A stretch of DNA of 64,000 bases from Cystobasidiopsis lactophilus (taxonomy: Eukaryota > Basidiomycota > Agaricostilbomycetes > Agaricostilbales > Chionosphaeraceae): contig BCIO01000003.1 of NCBI GenBank assembly GCA_001599975.1, positions 1,054,001-1,118,000 of the forward strand, read 5' to 3'. The notes below the pieces were generated by a model. That model saw only the letters and a list, made by a program, of their open reading frames with translations, was not told where the DNA came from and did no database searches. Positions 11,401 to 23,944 of the stretch are shown piece after piece. The position numbers were made by a program, and so were the translations under genes. How positions within the stretch are numbered: the first letter of the stretch is position 1; the number at the start of each line of letters is the position of its first letter.

Positions 11401-13030
11401 CACCTTGCCCGACATTTTCTCGCGTCTGGACTCGCCTCTGCGCCGGTCTCGCGTCATTTCAGCCGTCCAGCTCTTCGCCTCCGACTCCTCTCGCGATGTC
11501 CGGAGCGCTCTCACAGAAATCTGCGGTCCGTTGATCCACATGTTTCTGAACGAGGAGGTACCTGGGGAGGTCTTGGACTGGTACTTGGGGCGGCCATCGA
11601 CGCCGACTCAGTTGTCCCACTCTCTAGGCCCATCGGCTGGCCGCAAGTTCAACCCCCTCGCCACCGCCCTGTCAAAATCCACTTCACACGCCCGCACGGC
11701 CTCCGATTCGTTTGACACGACTTCATCTTCTCTAGACTCTTTCCACGATCCTGAGCGCGCCATGATCTGCGCCTACAATCTGCCAGCTGTCGCGCTCACA
11801 CTTGGCCGCGACCGCTGGTTCGAAGTCCGGCAATTCCACGCTGGGCTCGCCACCCATAATCAAAGTGGCGTCCGCCGCAGTCTGGCAGCATCTTTGCACG
11901 TCATCGCCGACATCATCGGGGCCAAGCATGCTTCGGCTGATCTGGTGCCCATCTTTGACTCCTTTCTGCGTGACAACCTCGACATTCGCGAGTTCGCCAT
12001 CGAGCACTTTGCCGACTTTGTTAAGCAGCTACCAACGCAAGATTGGGACGAACGGCTGCGCGCCGTCTACCAAACGCTCTATGAGAGCTCGAACCCAACA
12101 TCCTGGCGCCTACGAGAGCGAGCCGCTTCTCGCCTTTCAGAAGTCATCCAGGGTGTAGGACATGAAGAGGCACTTTCAGAGCAGCCAGTCTTCACACTAC
12201 TGCTCAGCTTTTTGAAAGACGAGGTCGCGGCAGTCAGGGTGGCAGGGATTGGAAACGTGCGTTGCCCTCTTTGCCACTTCTTTGCTGGCTGTGCCTGACT
12301 CTCTTTAACCTAGGTTCCTGCTGTGTGGGCAAGGTTGAAAGCGGACGGCCTCGAAGCCGAGTTTGCCGCCCAAATCTTGCAGCGCCACTTTGCCACCGAC
12401 CTCTCTTACCGTAGCCGGACAACGTAAGCTATCTGTCCTGCGTTTCGTCGGAGCTCAAAGGCTCATCAAATGACCCTCAGGTACATCAACTGCATCTCTG
12501 GGCTGCTGCGCTCCGGACACCTCGGGATGGACGACTTTCAGCGCTTCTTCCTTCAATCGTTGTTCGACCTCCGAGAGGACAGCATCTTGGATGTTCGACT
12601 TGCTCTAGCCCGCTTGGTCAAGGACAACTTCAACCCAAGCCACCTCAGCCAGATGTCCACGTTGCTCGGGCTCTACCAGAGCTTGAAGGCAGACAAAGAA
12701 GCGGTGGTCCGGACAGCGATCGGCAACACTCTCGAGCCAGCACCGGTCAATGGGCACCACTCTTCGCCGTCGCCCAACAGCTTCTTTCAAGAGGACGACG
12801 ACCTCATGTCAGACAACGACCTCAGCTCATCGACGATCACCGACCTTCGCTTGCTGGGATCGAGTGAAGCCGATGAAGTTCTCAAGTCAGAAGACCTCAA
12901 GGACGACCTCCTGCTCTCCTCCCCTTCTTCGCCGCCCCTGGGACCAGAGCGATTCCTGATGCGGACCTCGCGGCCGCCGCCCAAGCGGTCTAGCTTCTCG
13001 GAAGATTTCATTCGGGTCGAAGTGGAGTAG
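8496..13030 (+). CDS. HEAT-repeat protein, serine/threonine phosphatase 4 regulatory subunit 1-like
   Basis: About 1,400 residues. The first roughly 450 residues are disordered, rich in Ser, Pro and Glu, with an acidic run near residue 430. From about residue 500 (ESLSVLERIFILSKSEYREHR, then ICEAVEYILPLLSGL) the protein is a chain of HEAT repeats, including DDEVKVGLAQGLDQIMYYFYSKC, FTPILGLLLMEQHVEVSSWARASVVRF, DRWFEVRQFHAGLATHNQ and FQRFFLQSLFDLREDSILDVRLALARLVKDNF, ending in an acidic Ser-rich tail. This layout matches PP4R1, a scaffold that binds the PP4 catalytic subunit. Introns seen: 10216-10267 (phase kept: GD|DDEVK), one at about 11281-11366 whose limits are ambiguous and might hide a small exon, one near 12259-12313 and one near 12425-12480. 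The long disordered N-terminus is unusual compared with animal PP4R1. Confidence 0.8.
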
Positions 13031-13063
13031 TCATCGTGCATTGCATGTTAATCTCCGTCGCGC

Positions 13064-14745
13064 TCAAAACAGAGTTCCTTCGTCGATCTCCCGCAGAGAG
13101 TGCTCCACCAGTCTCCAGACGCTCTCGGCAACGCAAGCTTGTGCCCAGAAATTGCCCTGCGAACACTACCTTATTAGACCCACATCCACTCGGAATAAAA
13201 GGGCTCGCACCTCGTTGTCTTGACCGGTCATGGCGCCAGCGTAAATCACGGGCAAGCTCGTAAAGCCGTCCGAAAAGATGACGGTCGGCAGAGTCGCCAG
13301 CTCTTTTTTCTCGTCAACTCGGGCGCCTGCAAAATCGATCTTGTACAATTCGGCCGCTTTCCAGGACGAGGATGTGACAGTCCTGGCGAACGGCTTTCCG
13401 AATGAGGGTGGCCAGCCCGAGGTCTGATGGTGGTGATGGCATGAGCGAGCGAGCGAAGCTCAGACCAGGCAAGTCCTTGAGCTTACCTCAAACGATTTGC
13501 GGGCATGGAAGAAGTAGCCCTCTTGTTGCTCCTTACTACCTTGGTCGATGTAGCTCTGGCGAATGCCGATGGCAATATCCGCAATGGTGCTTTCGCGAAC
13601 TGATTTGGGTGGCAAGATGTTCATGGTGGCCAAGACGAAGTTGGACATGGCGAATGTGTCAGGAGATTTGGTGACATCCAAGAGTTTCCTCACTCCATAC
13701 GGGTTTTGGACGACAATGGGTCGTCGAGAAGAGTTAGGAATGTCAGCTATGAGGGCCTGGCGACAAGATGAGCCATCTCAGAGCACTCGAGAGGCGAACA
13801 AGTCTCACCTTAACCCAAATGGCGGTTGCAATGTCATTGGAGCTGAGGTAAAAGTCGCGCATGCCTTTGCCCTCCAGATCTTTGCGAACGCGCTCTCTCG
13901 TCTTTTGAAAACAAGACGACGAGATGCAGACGAGCCGATGCGTCACTTTGCGCGAGATCAATAAGTCGTAGAGCATGCCGGCGACGTGGGCCACCGTGGA
14001 CCAGCCAGAAAGAGCGAACTGCATCTGCTTGATGTCGGAGGTGGGTTTTGTAGCGCCGAAGTGCTCCAAGGGGTCGACGTGGATGTCCAACGCTTTCGGG
14101 CACTCTTCCGCCTTTCCGTTCAGACACGCTGTCCACCCCCGGAGGAAGCCACCCAGACCGACCGCATCGAACATGCAATGGGACCACACCAGCGTGACCA
14201 GCGTAGCGTCTTCAAAGACGACGATCTTGACCGAGATCAATGGTCGGTCAGAGGTGAAAAAATCTTTGATACTCTTGGGCGAATTGGGCGGCAGAAGTAG
14301 CCCTCGGAACTCCTCGACGATATTCTGGACGCTGGGAGTGGCTGTGGCTTTGGGAAGGCGGCTGGCAGCGGGATGCTCGTCAATCTTGCTGTTGATCCGC
14401 TCGTGAGTGAACTCGTAGGCTGGCCTGTCGGCGGTGAATTGCGCCGGGATCTTGGGCGGCTTCAGCTGTGCCTGCGGAAGGAAAGGACAAGGGCAGACGT
14501 ACATGGTACTCGAGCTTGCCCTGTTTGTTTTTCCTGAGCCTTGCACCCGCCTTGCGCCAGTTCGGCTGCGCCAAGAGCTGACCAAGAGCGCTCTCCAGCT
14601 TGGCCGGATCCAAAGGTGCTTCAATACGCATGGTAGTCGCCAGGACGAATGCTTGCGCGATGTTGTGTTGGTCCAGCACGCCGAGCGGGACGACATCGTC
14701 TTCAGGGTTTGGGGCAGGAGCAGCAGGGCGACGGCCGAACATCAT
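13064..14745 (-). CDS. BAHD-type acyltransferase (transferase family, HXXXD)
   Basis: Starts MMFGRRPAAP at 14745. The N-terminal domain reads PLGVLDQHN..QAFVLATTMR and LESALGQLLAQPNWRKAGARL, typical of fungal members. An intron joins LEYH to AQLKPPKIPAQF. The catalytic HXXXD motif is HCMFDAVGLGGFLRGW (about residue 190). The C-terminal domain has ILPPKSVRESTIADIAIGIRQSY and an SSWKAAELYKIDFAGA segment where the structural DFGWG motif would be expected, so that motif is altered to DFAGA. The last exon encodes WRLVEHSLREIDEGTLF and stops at 13064. The enzymes move an acyl group from CoA to an alcohol or amine; the substrate is not predictable. Its 3' end lies 33 nt from that of the PP4R1-like gene (convergent), and it faces the MFS pair divergently, suggesting a role with the transporters. 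Confidence 0.8.
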
Positions 14746-15412
14746 TGCGCTTCGTTGACGGTCCTCTGGGTCCTTGGTGGCCTCAGGATAAGAGAGTCTT
14801 TAGAGTGCATTTGCGAAATGATCGTCGCCAGCAGCTTGACGTTTTGGGAAGGAGGCTGATGCAGCCGTCCAAAGGCAACCAGCGGGCATCCTTGGTGCCT
14901 CTTGAGGGACTACTGAGTGACTGTACATTGAACAGGTGAGGCTGGGGCGGTCCACTGGACATCCACTGGCGAAGGGAAGACACGGTGGCGGGTGGCGATT
15001 CCGCTGTTTGCCCAAAGCCATCAACTTCAGGTTTCCAAAGCGCCGGGCTTCTGCATATTCAGACAGCTCCAACAGTCTATGAAACCAGACGATTGGAGAA
15101 CGCGTTTGTTGCCTAAGATGCCTTCAGACACGGTCCGAATGCGTTGCTGCCGGCGTGGTCGTCTCTGGCCTTGCTGCCTTGTGCCTCCTTTACGTCTCGG
15201 TCCACCTTCTCACGTACTATTCGGTAAATCCGTCTACAATATCGCCTTGCCGGTGATCGGATGCAGTGCCAATTGGGGCAACGCGCTGCTGTCTTTCCAC
15301 CTGGACCTGCTGAATCGGCGTCTGCTTGGGCGATTGCGAGCTGCGTCCTTCCTTCTCGGTTTCAATCGACCGACTACAAGCTTCTCTATCTTCCATAGTC
15401 TGGCCATTGGCC
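14746..15412. other. divergent intergenic region between acyltransferase and first MFS gene
   Basis: 667 nt, the probable shared promoter. An open plus-strand frame crosses much of it in phase with the MFS coding region further on, but carries no transporter-like sequence and lies upstream of the conserved MDSEK start, so I treat it as untranslated. Confidence 0.4.
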
Positions 15413-16990
15413 ATGGATTCGGAGAAGTCCGCGACCGAGGGCAGCTCTCCCGCCTATTCTCAGCCTGCGGGCCCGTCCAGGGACTTTGGGTTTTGGCCCA
15501 TTCCTTCGTACTTGCGCCAAACGGAAGACAAGCGACTTCTGTTTTCGTACGCGCATGCGACGCTTTTCGCAGTCCTCTCTGTGTAAATCCATCCATTTGC
15601 GGGGCCTCAGAAGACACTGATGGGGAGTTCGACAGTTGCTCTGCGTCGAATATCAATCTCTGCCTGCCGATATTAGACAGCTTGGCGAAATCTTTTAGTA
15701 AAACGCACCTAGAAGTAGCCAGTCTCCCTTCCTTGGTTTACGCTGGTGGGTTTGGGCTGCGAGGCCTTGCGTATCGGCCGCCTAACGTCCACACAGGACT
15801 CGCCACTGGCATCTTCTTCATATGTCCCGTGGGCGATATACGGCGGCGGCGCCCGATTCTGCTCGCCACACCTTTGGCTGGCAGTCTCGTCAGCCTCGGT
15901 CTCGCTTTGACAAACAGCTTTGGAGGGTTCCAAGCGCTTTCATTCTTCCTCGGACTCTGTGGCGCTAGCTATCAATGTTACATTCCATTCGCAAGCGATA
16001 TGGCTCCGGCTGGCAAGAGGGCGACGTTCCTCTGCATTTCCATGGCTGGGATGCAGATCGGCTTCGTTGGAGGCCGAGTGCTCAGTGGTATCATCGACCA
16101 GTATTCATCATATCGAATTGTCTACGCGGTCTCCGCCGCTGTGCAGCTTTTCGGCGGAGCCCTGGTCTGGGTGGCGTTGCCCGACTATCCAGCAAAGCGG
16201 CCCGACGTGCCTTACTCTTCGGCCTTGAAATCTGTCATCGTTCTCACCTTCACAGAGCCACTGTTGATCCAGCTTACGTCTTGCGCTTTCGTGATCATGA
16301 TGGTCGCTGGCAGTTTCTGGACCACGAACACCTTTCTATTCACGTCGACCTACCACCTACCTTCCTCTACGATTGGTCTTATCTCTCTGGTCACATTTTC
16401 AGGTAAGCAGTCTTACAACCTCGTGATGCTTGACAGGCTTTTGACTTTGCGCGCAGCGGGCTTTGCGGCCTACGGCGGAGGCCGTCTCGGCGACAAAGTT
16501 TCTTACTGGCTGCTAGCTACCATCAGCACACTTGTTATCACACTGGTGTCGTTGCTCTACATCGGTGTGGCCACCAAGTCCCTAGCAGCTATCATCATTT
16601 TGGCCGGAACGCTGGACATTGCGCACCAGCTCTTTCACGGCGCTAACGAGTCCTCGCTACAATCGTGAGCTCATTTTTTTGGACTTCAAGAGTCGAGTCT
16701 TATCGCAACGAGGTGCATGCAGCATTGCATACGACTACGGCTGTCGAATGAACACGGCGTATGGCACTCTGGCCTGGGGAGGCCAGGTTGCTGGAGCGTA
16801 CGCTGGCTCCGCCGTGTTCCTTAACGCGGGCCACAAAGCCTTTGGAGGTTATCTGGCAGGACTGTGCCTGCTGGCACTTGTCATGCTCTTAGCGCGGGGA
16901 CCTTCAGAAGAACGCAGGACACTTGTGGGCTGGTCAAAGGGCATGTCTATGCGCAAACCATTGCATGAAAGTACGAGCTGGCTGCCATAG
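15413..16990 (+). CDS. MFS transporter, tandem copy A
   Basis: About 440-450 residues and 12 predicted helices. The start MDSEKSATEGSSPAYSQPAG is chosen because the copy at 17450 has an equivalent start and the shared motif FxxxPIPxYLRQ follows in both. Exon 2 encodes CSASNINLCLPILDSLAKSF. After an intron comes GLATGIFFICPVGDIRRRRPILLATPLAG, whose GDIRRRRP is MFS motif A between helices 2 and 3. FASDMAPAGKRATFLCISMAGMQIG and RVLSGIIDQYSSYRIVY form the next helices. The C-terminal half has FWTTNTFLF, GFAAYGGGRLGDK (the second-half motif-A-like loop) and NTAYGTLAWGGQVAGAY. It is a proton-coupled small-molecule exporter or importer of unknown substrate, next to an acyltransferase and an ABC pump. 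Confidence 0.85.
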
Positions 16991-17449
16991 TACCAGATGC
17001 ATGGAGTGCGCCACTTTGGTGGCAAATTTTTAGAACCTTTCACCCGCACGGCGAAGGGCCAGAATGCCACGTTGACAAGCTGCTTCTCGGTGCTCATGAG
17101 CAACTCGAGCTCGCAACTCAGAAGATCTACGAGTAACGTGAAACATGCCCTCTACGAAAAGAGCTTGCTCGAATGCGTCGTTGGGCCGTACGCTCAGCTT
17201 CTGCCAGCACTCGCCAGGCCGGGCGCAGAGTCGCACACTGCTTGCCTGTTTTCAATGCCTCATTTAGCCTGGCATTACGCTGGTGGTCTGATCAGATCAG
17301 TCTGCTCTGCCAATTGATGCTGTTGATCGCAGTGTGGGACTGGGCATCGCATTGCGGTCCGAAAGTCTTGAAGGAGTCCCTCGCACTGCCTGCTCTGGCA
17401 ATACCCTCAGGGCTTCTTTTGCATTTCTTCCATCATACTCCCTCGTATA
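16991..17449. other. spacer between tandem MFS genes
   Basis: 459 nt. No conserved coding frame is seen; it holds the 3' end of copy A and the promoter of copy B. Confidence 0.4.
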
Positions 17450-19155
17450 ATGATGGAGCGGCGCGACTCTGATCCGGAAAAGCACTCTGTCGAGCCCTCG
17501 TCTCCGTTTCATCCGCAACTATCTCGGCCTTCTAAGGATTTTGCGTTCCTGCCCATCCCAACCTACCTCCGACAAAATGATACAACACCTTTGCCATTTG
17601 GATACCGCTATTCGACTCTCTTCGCGATCTTAACAATGTAAGGTCAATGCAGGGGCGAGAGATGTTGCTCTCTTTTGCCGCTTTCCCTCTTGTTTGCCAG
17701 TCGATCCGAGCGAGCGAGCTGAAACGTGCCTCACAGATGCTCGGCCTCGAATATCTTCATCTGCGTCCCCATTTTGGACGATTTGGCCACCTCGTTTCAC
17801 ATAAGTCATTTGGAAGTGGCGAGTCTTCCTTCCTTGGTCTATGCTGGTCTGGTAATTCCAAAGTACTGTCGAAAACTTAAGCTCAATCTGGAGTGCAGGC
17901 TTGGCTACGGGCATATTCCTTGTATGCCCTCTCGGGGATATGCGAAGACGGCGCCCCATTCTATTGGCCTTGCCCCTTGCCGGTGCTTTCGCTAGCTTGG
18001 GTCTGGCTTTGACCAATAGCTTCAGAACCTTTCAAGCGCTGTCCTTCTTTCTTGGATTTTGCGGGACTCCGTTGCAGTTGGTCTTATCGCCTTGTCGTGC
18101 ATGTCTTCTCACTGATTCACCCTGGGTCAACTCAGATGCTACATTCCGTTCGCAAGCGACTTAGCACCCGTTGGCAAGAGATCTACTCTCATCTGCATAA
18201 CGATTACCGGCTACCAGATCGGCACTGTTGGGGGGCGTGTACTGAGCGGCGTCATCGCGCAGTATGCCTCTCGCAGAATCGTGTATGCTACGTCAGCAGG
18301 GGTCCAACTTTTCGCCGCTCTCCTTGCTTGGGCAGCATTGCCAGACTATCCTGCCAAACGAGCCCAAACGTCCTATTTGGCGGCTCTGCGCTCCGTCATC
18401 TTTCTCTCTTTCACCGAGCCACTACTCATTCAACTATCAATTGGGGTTTTTCTTTTGATGCTTGTGAACGGCGGTTTTTGGACCACGAACACTTTTTTGT
18501 TTACGGCCACTTACAACCTCCCTGCTTCCACTATCGGTCTTATATCTCTGGTATCGTTTTCTGGTACGTCTCTCTGACTTAGAGGATTCTCTTGGCTAAC
18601 TCTGTCAGCAGGGGGCTTTGCAGCTTATGGCGGCGGTCGCCTCGGTGATAAGATGTCATACTGGCTCCTGGCTTTTATCAGTGCCATCTTCCTCACCATC
18701 GTCTCTCTCGTCTACATCGGAGTCGCGACTTCCAGTCTCGCCGCCATCATCATTCTGTGTGGAGTTCTTGACATGACACTATGCACTTTCCACGGTGCCA
18801 ACGAGTGCTCAATTCAATGGTAAGCTTGCTTGACGCCCAGTACCATATCAGCTCATCAAGTATCACATCAAGCATTGCATACGAATATGGCTGTCGCATG
18901 AACACGGCCTACGGGCTCTGGGCATGGGCAGGCCAGGTCGCAGGGGCGTACAGCGGCAGTGCTGTATTCCTCAAGGCCGGACACAAAGCCTTTGGAGGAT
19001 ATTTGACTGGCATGTGTCTGTTGACCCTCCTCGTAATGCTGGCGCGGGGGCCTTCAGAAGAACGCCCCACGATTGCGGGCTGGTCCAAAGGCACATCTAT
19101 GCGCAAGCCTCGGCACGAGACCACCGAATGGGATCATTCAGGGCTTTCTATGTAG
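17450..19155 (+). CDS. MFS transporter, tandem copy B
   Basis: Paralogue of the gene at 15413-16990 with the same exon plan. Start MMERRDSDPEKHSVEP at 17450 (second ATG at 17453). Shared blocks are FAFLPIPTYLRQ, CSASNIFICVPILDDLATSF, GLATGIFLVCPLGDMRRRRPILL (motif A), CYIPFASDLAPVGKRSTLIC, RVLSGVIAQYASRRIVYATSAG, FWTTNTFLF, GFAAYGGGRLGDK and SIAYEYGCRMNTAYG..AWAGQVAGAYSG. The last exon ends RKPRHETTEWDHSGLSM. Similarity is strong in the membrane parts and weaker in the termini, so the copies have had time to diverge, perhaps to different substrates. The stop lies 15 nt from the stop of the convergent ABC transporter, so their 3' UTRs must overlap. Confidence 0.85.
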
Positions 19156-19170
19156 CATTTGCTCTAAAAT

Positions 19171-22100
19171 TCAGCGAGTTCTCTCTAGCAATGCTTCTAT
19201 TGATCCGGTCTGTTCGCACATCCGGCGAAAGAGGGAGCCTTCTTTTCGCAGCAGAGCAGATGGCCGTCCGTCCTCGATCAGAGCTCCCCCGTCCATCACC
19301 AAGACTCTATCAAATTCGATGATGGAAGCCAGACGATGGGCGATTGAGATGACGATTGCGCCTTGAATGTTCCGGACGATGCGCTGTACTCGGTGGTCGG
19401 CTTCAGCATCGAGCGAGGCTGTGCTCTCATCAAAGATATATATGGACGACCGTCGGATTACTGCAGATTTCGTCAGAGTAGACCAAACTCGGCGAGGAAA
19501 TGAGACCAACATGCTCGCGCCAGTGAGGCCAAATTACGCTGGCCGGCGCTGAGGTTGGACCCGCCTTGGCCGACAGCAAAGGTGAGATGCAGGTCCAAGC
19601 CGAGCTCTTTCAGCACGACCTCGCATTCGGATTCAGTCGCCTGCCGATCAGGTGAGAGGTTGTCGTATAGACTGGCTTGGAAGAGCAAAGGCTCTTGAGC
19701 CACGTAGGAGAGCCTGGATCGAAGTGTAGAGAGCGGCACTCCAGCGATGTCCAGACCGTCCAGCATAATGTGGCCGTCTAGTGGCTCTGCAACACGCAGC
19801 AGGGCCAAAGCCAGCGAACTCTTGGCGGCTCCACTACGGCCAACTATTGCCACTTTCTGGGACGGAGGGATGCTGAGGGAAAGGCCTTTGATGACAGGAT
19901 CAAGATCGGCAGCATAGGCAAACGTCAGGTTCTCGATGGCTGGCAAATGCATTTAGAAGGTCACGGCCATAGGGAACGGACCCGACTCACTGATACCGCC
20001 AGCATTGGAAGGCCAGTAGGCGGGCACATTGATCGGTGGCAGGACAGTACTGACTTCTTGTTTGGTCTGGAGCAGCTCATCAATGCGTTCCACTGCCGAT
20101 AGATCCAATTCCAGTTGAGCTGTGTTCCAGATCAAACTGTGAACTGCTGAGACAAATGTCTGGGCAGAAACAACGGCGAAGGCAGTCCATCTGCGAAGGA
20201 TAAAGTCATTACCAGACAAAGAGTTTACAAGAAACAGCGCGCACCCTTGGTCGATGCCGCGCAAGGCGCAAAGCGATGTCAAGATCGCAATGGTAGCAGC
20301 TCCAAAGACGTCGAAACGAACACGAAGCCAGAACACCTGGGACAAAAAACACGTCACGCCGGCATAGAGACAAGTTAGCTGTATCTTACTGCAGTCCAAT
20401 AGAAGTGATCGAAGCGCTGAAAGACGTCGGTGGACGCGTACATCATTTTTCGATACTCGCCGGTCTTGTTGAAGGCGCGAACAGTTCCCAGGCCGGCAAT
20501 GACCTCTCCGATGACGGAAAAGAGGGGGGACCGAAACTTGTTCTCCAGGCGCCTGAGGCTTCTGGCAGCCTTCTTGTACGGGTTGGAGATGCCCCAATAA
20601 AGCCACAGCAGGACCAATGCAGCGGGAAAAAAAGCAGGCACCAAGGCAACGATCACCGCAAATGCCGAAACAAACGCCAGACCGGTGTCTAAGAATGAGC
20701 GGATGCTTCCTTGAAGCGACGAGCTTTGCTTGACCGCTCAGAATGGTCATGGTGGAGATGCCCAAATGACTTACTCGGTTACGGATATGTCGGATACTAG
20801 TCTGTTCAGCAAACGACCAACAGGCGTCTGGTCAAAGTATCGAGTAGGAGCTTTAACCACCCGTTCGAGAGCTGCAATAAAAATCTTCTTGGCTGCTCGA
20901 TATGAGGATACCATTCCGACGACCACACGGAGAAAGGCGACGAAAGACGTCAGCAGGATGACGGCAAGATAGACTGGCCGTCCATAACAATGCCTCAGAG
21001 TGTACAGCGCACAGAACGGTAGCATAGCACTCACGGGATAGCCAAAAGTGGACATCATGTCCCTTGGATGCTGTCTCCCTGGCAGGTGATCCGTCAGCGG
21101 TCGCAGAAATTTTGGTCGTTCCGCTCTCGCCCCAGCTCTTGAGAACAAGGCTCTCTCCAAATTCTGAGTCCATTGTTAGATAGAGAAATCCGCAACGAAG
21201 GCATTGGAAGCGTACTTAGACTGCGAATGAGCAACAGAAGCGCGAAGGTCAACGCCCAAAGTGGCCATCCCGCGGCTCGCAAGTAAGTGCGGCTGGACAT
21301 CGAAGTCGTCAATCCATATGCACAGCATTCGCAACGAGAGGGACTGACTAGACGCGAAAGTTGACGCTGCCTTTTGCTACAACTTCCGGCGCCATGAAAG
21401 TGTGGGGAGGTTCCACGGCATCCTCATTGACCTGAAGCGCAGCTGATGCAGGAGCTGAGACTTTTGTAGCGCTCTGAAGCAGTGGAATCTCGCGGAGCAA
21501 GCCGTCAGCTAACTCGAGGTGCAGGCTGGCATGCGGAAGAATCAAGTCGGGCTGGTGGGTCGTTATGACCAAGCATCGGTGTGTAGATGCGGGAAGCAGA
21601 GCATCTCGAACAACTTGATTGGCTGTGACAGCGTCCAACGCAGCAAGCGGATCTGACCTGACCGTCAAATTGGCCTGCGGCGACCCGAGGTGATTGTCCG
21701 CTCACCATCCAGCAAAGCACACGCTGAGTGACTGTAAAGAGCTCTGGCCAGAGCTAGTCTCATTCGTTGTCCGCCGGAAAGGCTGACGCCGCGCTCGCCA
21801 ATCTCGGTTCGATCGCCGGCTGGGAAGCGGGAGAGATCTTGGCGCAGGCAGCATGCATTGAGCACTCGATGGTAGCGATCCTCGTCGAAAGGAGAGTGAA
21901 ACAGGATGTTGGATCGAATGCTTTGGCTCTCGGCCCAAGGATATTGAGCCGCTGCCTCTTCATTAGAACTGTCTTGGGTCGCCACCAGGGAAACTCACCA
22001 TATGCCATAGGGCCAGAGGGCCTTTCGTAGCTGCCGCTGCGAGCCACCATTTCTCCTAGTAAAGCCTGAAGGAATGCGGTCTTGCCCGAACCGCTCTTGC

Positions 22101-23944
22101 CAGTCACGACGACGACGCCCGCGGGCGGCAGAACCAAATCAGGCACAAGCAACCGAAAAGTCTCTTCTTTTTCGCTGCCTGGCCATTCAAAGACTACATC
22201 GTGCATGTTGACGGCCTCTGGGGCACCAGTTGACTGCTCTTGCTCGTCTTCAGCGAAAAAGCGCTCCAGACGTCGGACGGCAACCATCGTCCGCAGCAGG
22301 CCGAGGATGCTCTGAGGTAGTGCTTGTAGAGGAGGTATGAGAAGCGAATACAGGCTGAGAGCGGCGAAGGCCACCGGGATAGTGAGGGTCGCATGAAATG
22401 TGTACGCCCAAAAGGTGACGAAAAGCATGAGGGGCTGCACCAGGAGGATGAGCAAGTTGAGTAGAGCATCTAACACATTGGATTGGAAGACGAAAGACAG
22501 CTCAGTCGCGCGGGCTGTTCGAGCTTTATCAACCCAGAAAGGTTCAATGGCGAAGTTCTTGATGAGCCGGATGCAAGTCAAGATCTCGCTGACGACACTG
22601 ATGCGGTGGTCTTTGGCACGCAGACCTTTACGATTGATTTGGAGCTGGATCCGGGCCAATGGCCAGCTGAGGAGCGAGAGGAGTAGGAAGACGCCCAGCG
22701 CGCAGAAGGTCGGCACCAAGCCGACAATGCCGCCCAGCAGAGAAACAGCGATTATCACTACATCCATAACGTGCGTGAGCCTACACTCGAGAGAAGGCAA
22801 AATGAAGAGGGCACTAACCTTCTATCGGAGCGGAAATCGTCGACCCAATAGATTCCCAGAAAACCTGCGAGACGGCATAGGAATCTCCAGACACCAGATT
22901 GACCACTTCTCCAACGCTTGCAGACCGGCCGTCGCCATCCTCTTCCGCGCCTGAGCTGATCACCACTTTCCGCCTCAGCGCCTTGTTCACGACCGAGCAC
23001 ATCAGCGACCCTCTTGTCCGCTCATACATCCTGCGAGCATGCCAGCTTTGGATCATATCGACAACACACTTGAGGATGCTGAGAGAGAATGATGCCAAGA
23101 TGAGGATGTAGATGGCGGCCGGGTCCGAATGAAATTGGCCGAACAGCTCTAAGATGCGCTTGAGAAGGAGAGGGTTGCCGAAAGCCAGGAATGCACTGAG
23201 TAAAGTGAGGGCAATGTCTATGGCCAGGTCTTGGGCGTTTCCTCGGAGGTAGCGGCGAAGGAGAGAGGTCGAGTTGAGGGCGGCGAACGCCTCGACGACG
23301 TGCTGGTGTAGGAAAGTTGGGGACAGAGACCACGTATCGTTTTCGTCTAATGCCGAGACTGCATTCGCGCGCTGAAGGAGAGGAGACATCCAGGAAACGG
23401 AGATGTAGGACGCTAGCGACAAGTTGTCTTCGGGAGAAGAGTAGGCGGGCTCGAGGGTGCTCTTTTGGCCTGGCGCTGCCGAAGGCACTGTTACAGGATA
23501 GAAGCGTTGGAGGGGCATGAAGGAGACCAGAAAGACTAGAGCAGCGTTGAAGAGGAAGGCGAGCCAGGACCACCGGCCGTCTTCATGGAAGGCGACAAAG
23601 TCGACGAGGACGTTAATCAGCGCAAAGAAGAAGAGGCGTAGAGGAGCCGGAACTGGCTGGCGGAAGATGCAGTAGAGTGTTGCATAGCACCAGGCCAGCA
23701 AGCTCGGAAGGTCGTTCATGAGGTCCGGGTTGGCGCTTCCTGCGAGCAGCCAGCTGGACCGGCACGCGCCAGCTGCGCAGAAAGCCACCAACGAGAGAAG
23801 CCGCCATCTCGGAAGTGTGTTCTCTTTGAGCTCGACCCCGGTCGCCTGCAAGGTCACCAGAGGCCGAAAAAGCGACGGAAGACAGTCGAGGAGGGCGGCG
23901 GCAACGAGGACGGCAGCTGGGGCCACGCCGAGTACAACTTCCAT
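19171..23944 (-). CDS. ABCC-type (MRP/Ycf1-like) full ABC transporter
   Basis: About 1,400 residues. N-terminal TMD0-like helices (residues 1-150) precede TMD1 (SWMSPLLQRANAVSALDENDTWSLSP; ERTRGSLMCSVVNKALRRK). NBD1 has Walker A GKSGSGKT, Q-loop AQYPWAESQSIRSNI, signature VSLSGGQRMRLALARALY, a Walker B spliced to read LLDDPLAALD with Asp in place of Glu (normal for ABCC NBD1) and TTHQ as H-loop. TMD2 includes RYFDQTPVGRLLNRLVSDISVTE. NBD2 has GRSGAAKSS where GxxGxGKS is expected, signature NLSAGQRNLASLARA, Walker B YIFDESTASLD and H-loop ISIAHRL. Start at 23944 is the first ATG before TMD0; stop at 19171. ABCC pumps export conjugates and drugs or load them into the vacuole. It sits at the end of a block with an acyltransferase and two MFS carriers. 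Confidence 0.9.

Noticed and set aside
14992-15412. Extension of MFS copy A to an upstream in-frame start
   Set aside because: The extra sequence has no transporter character and copy B starts at the position matching 15413.
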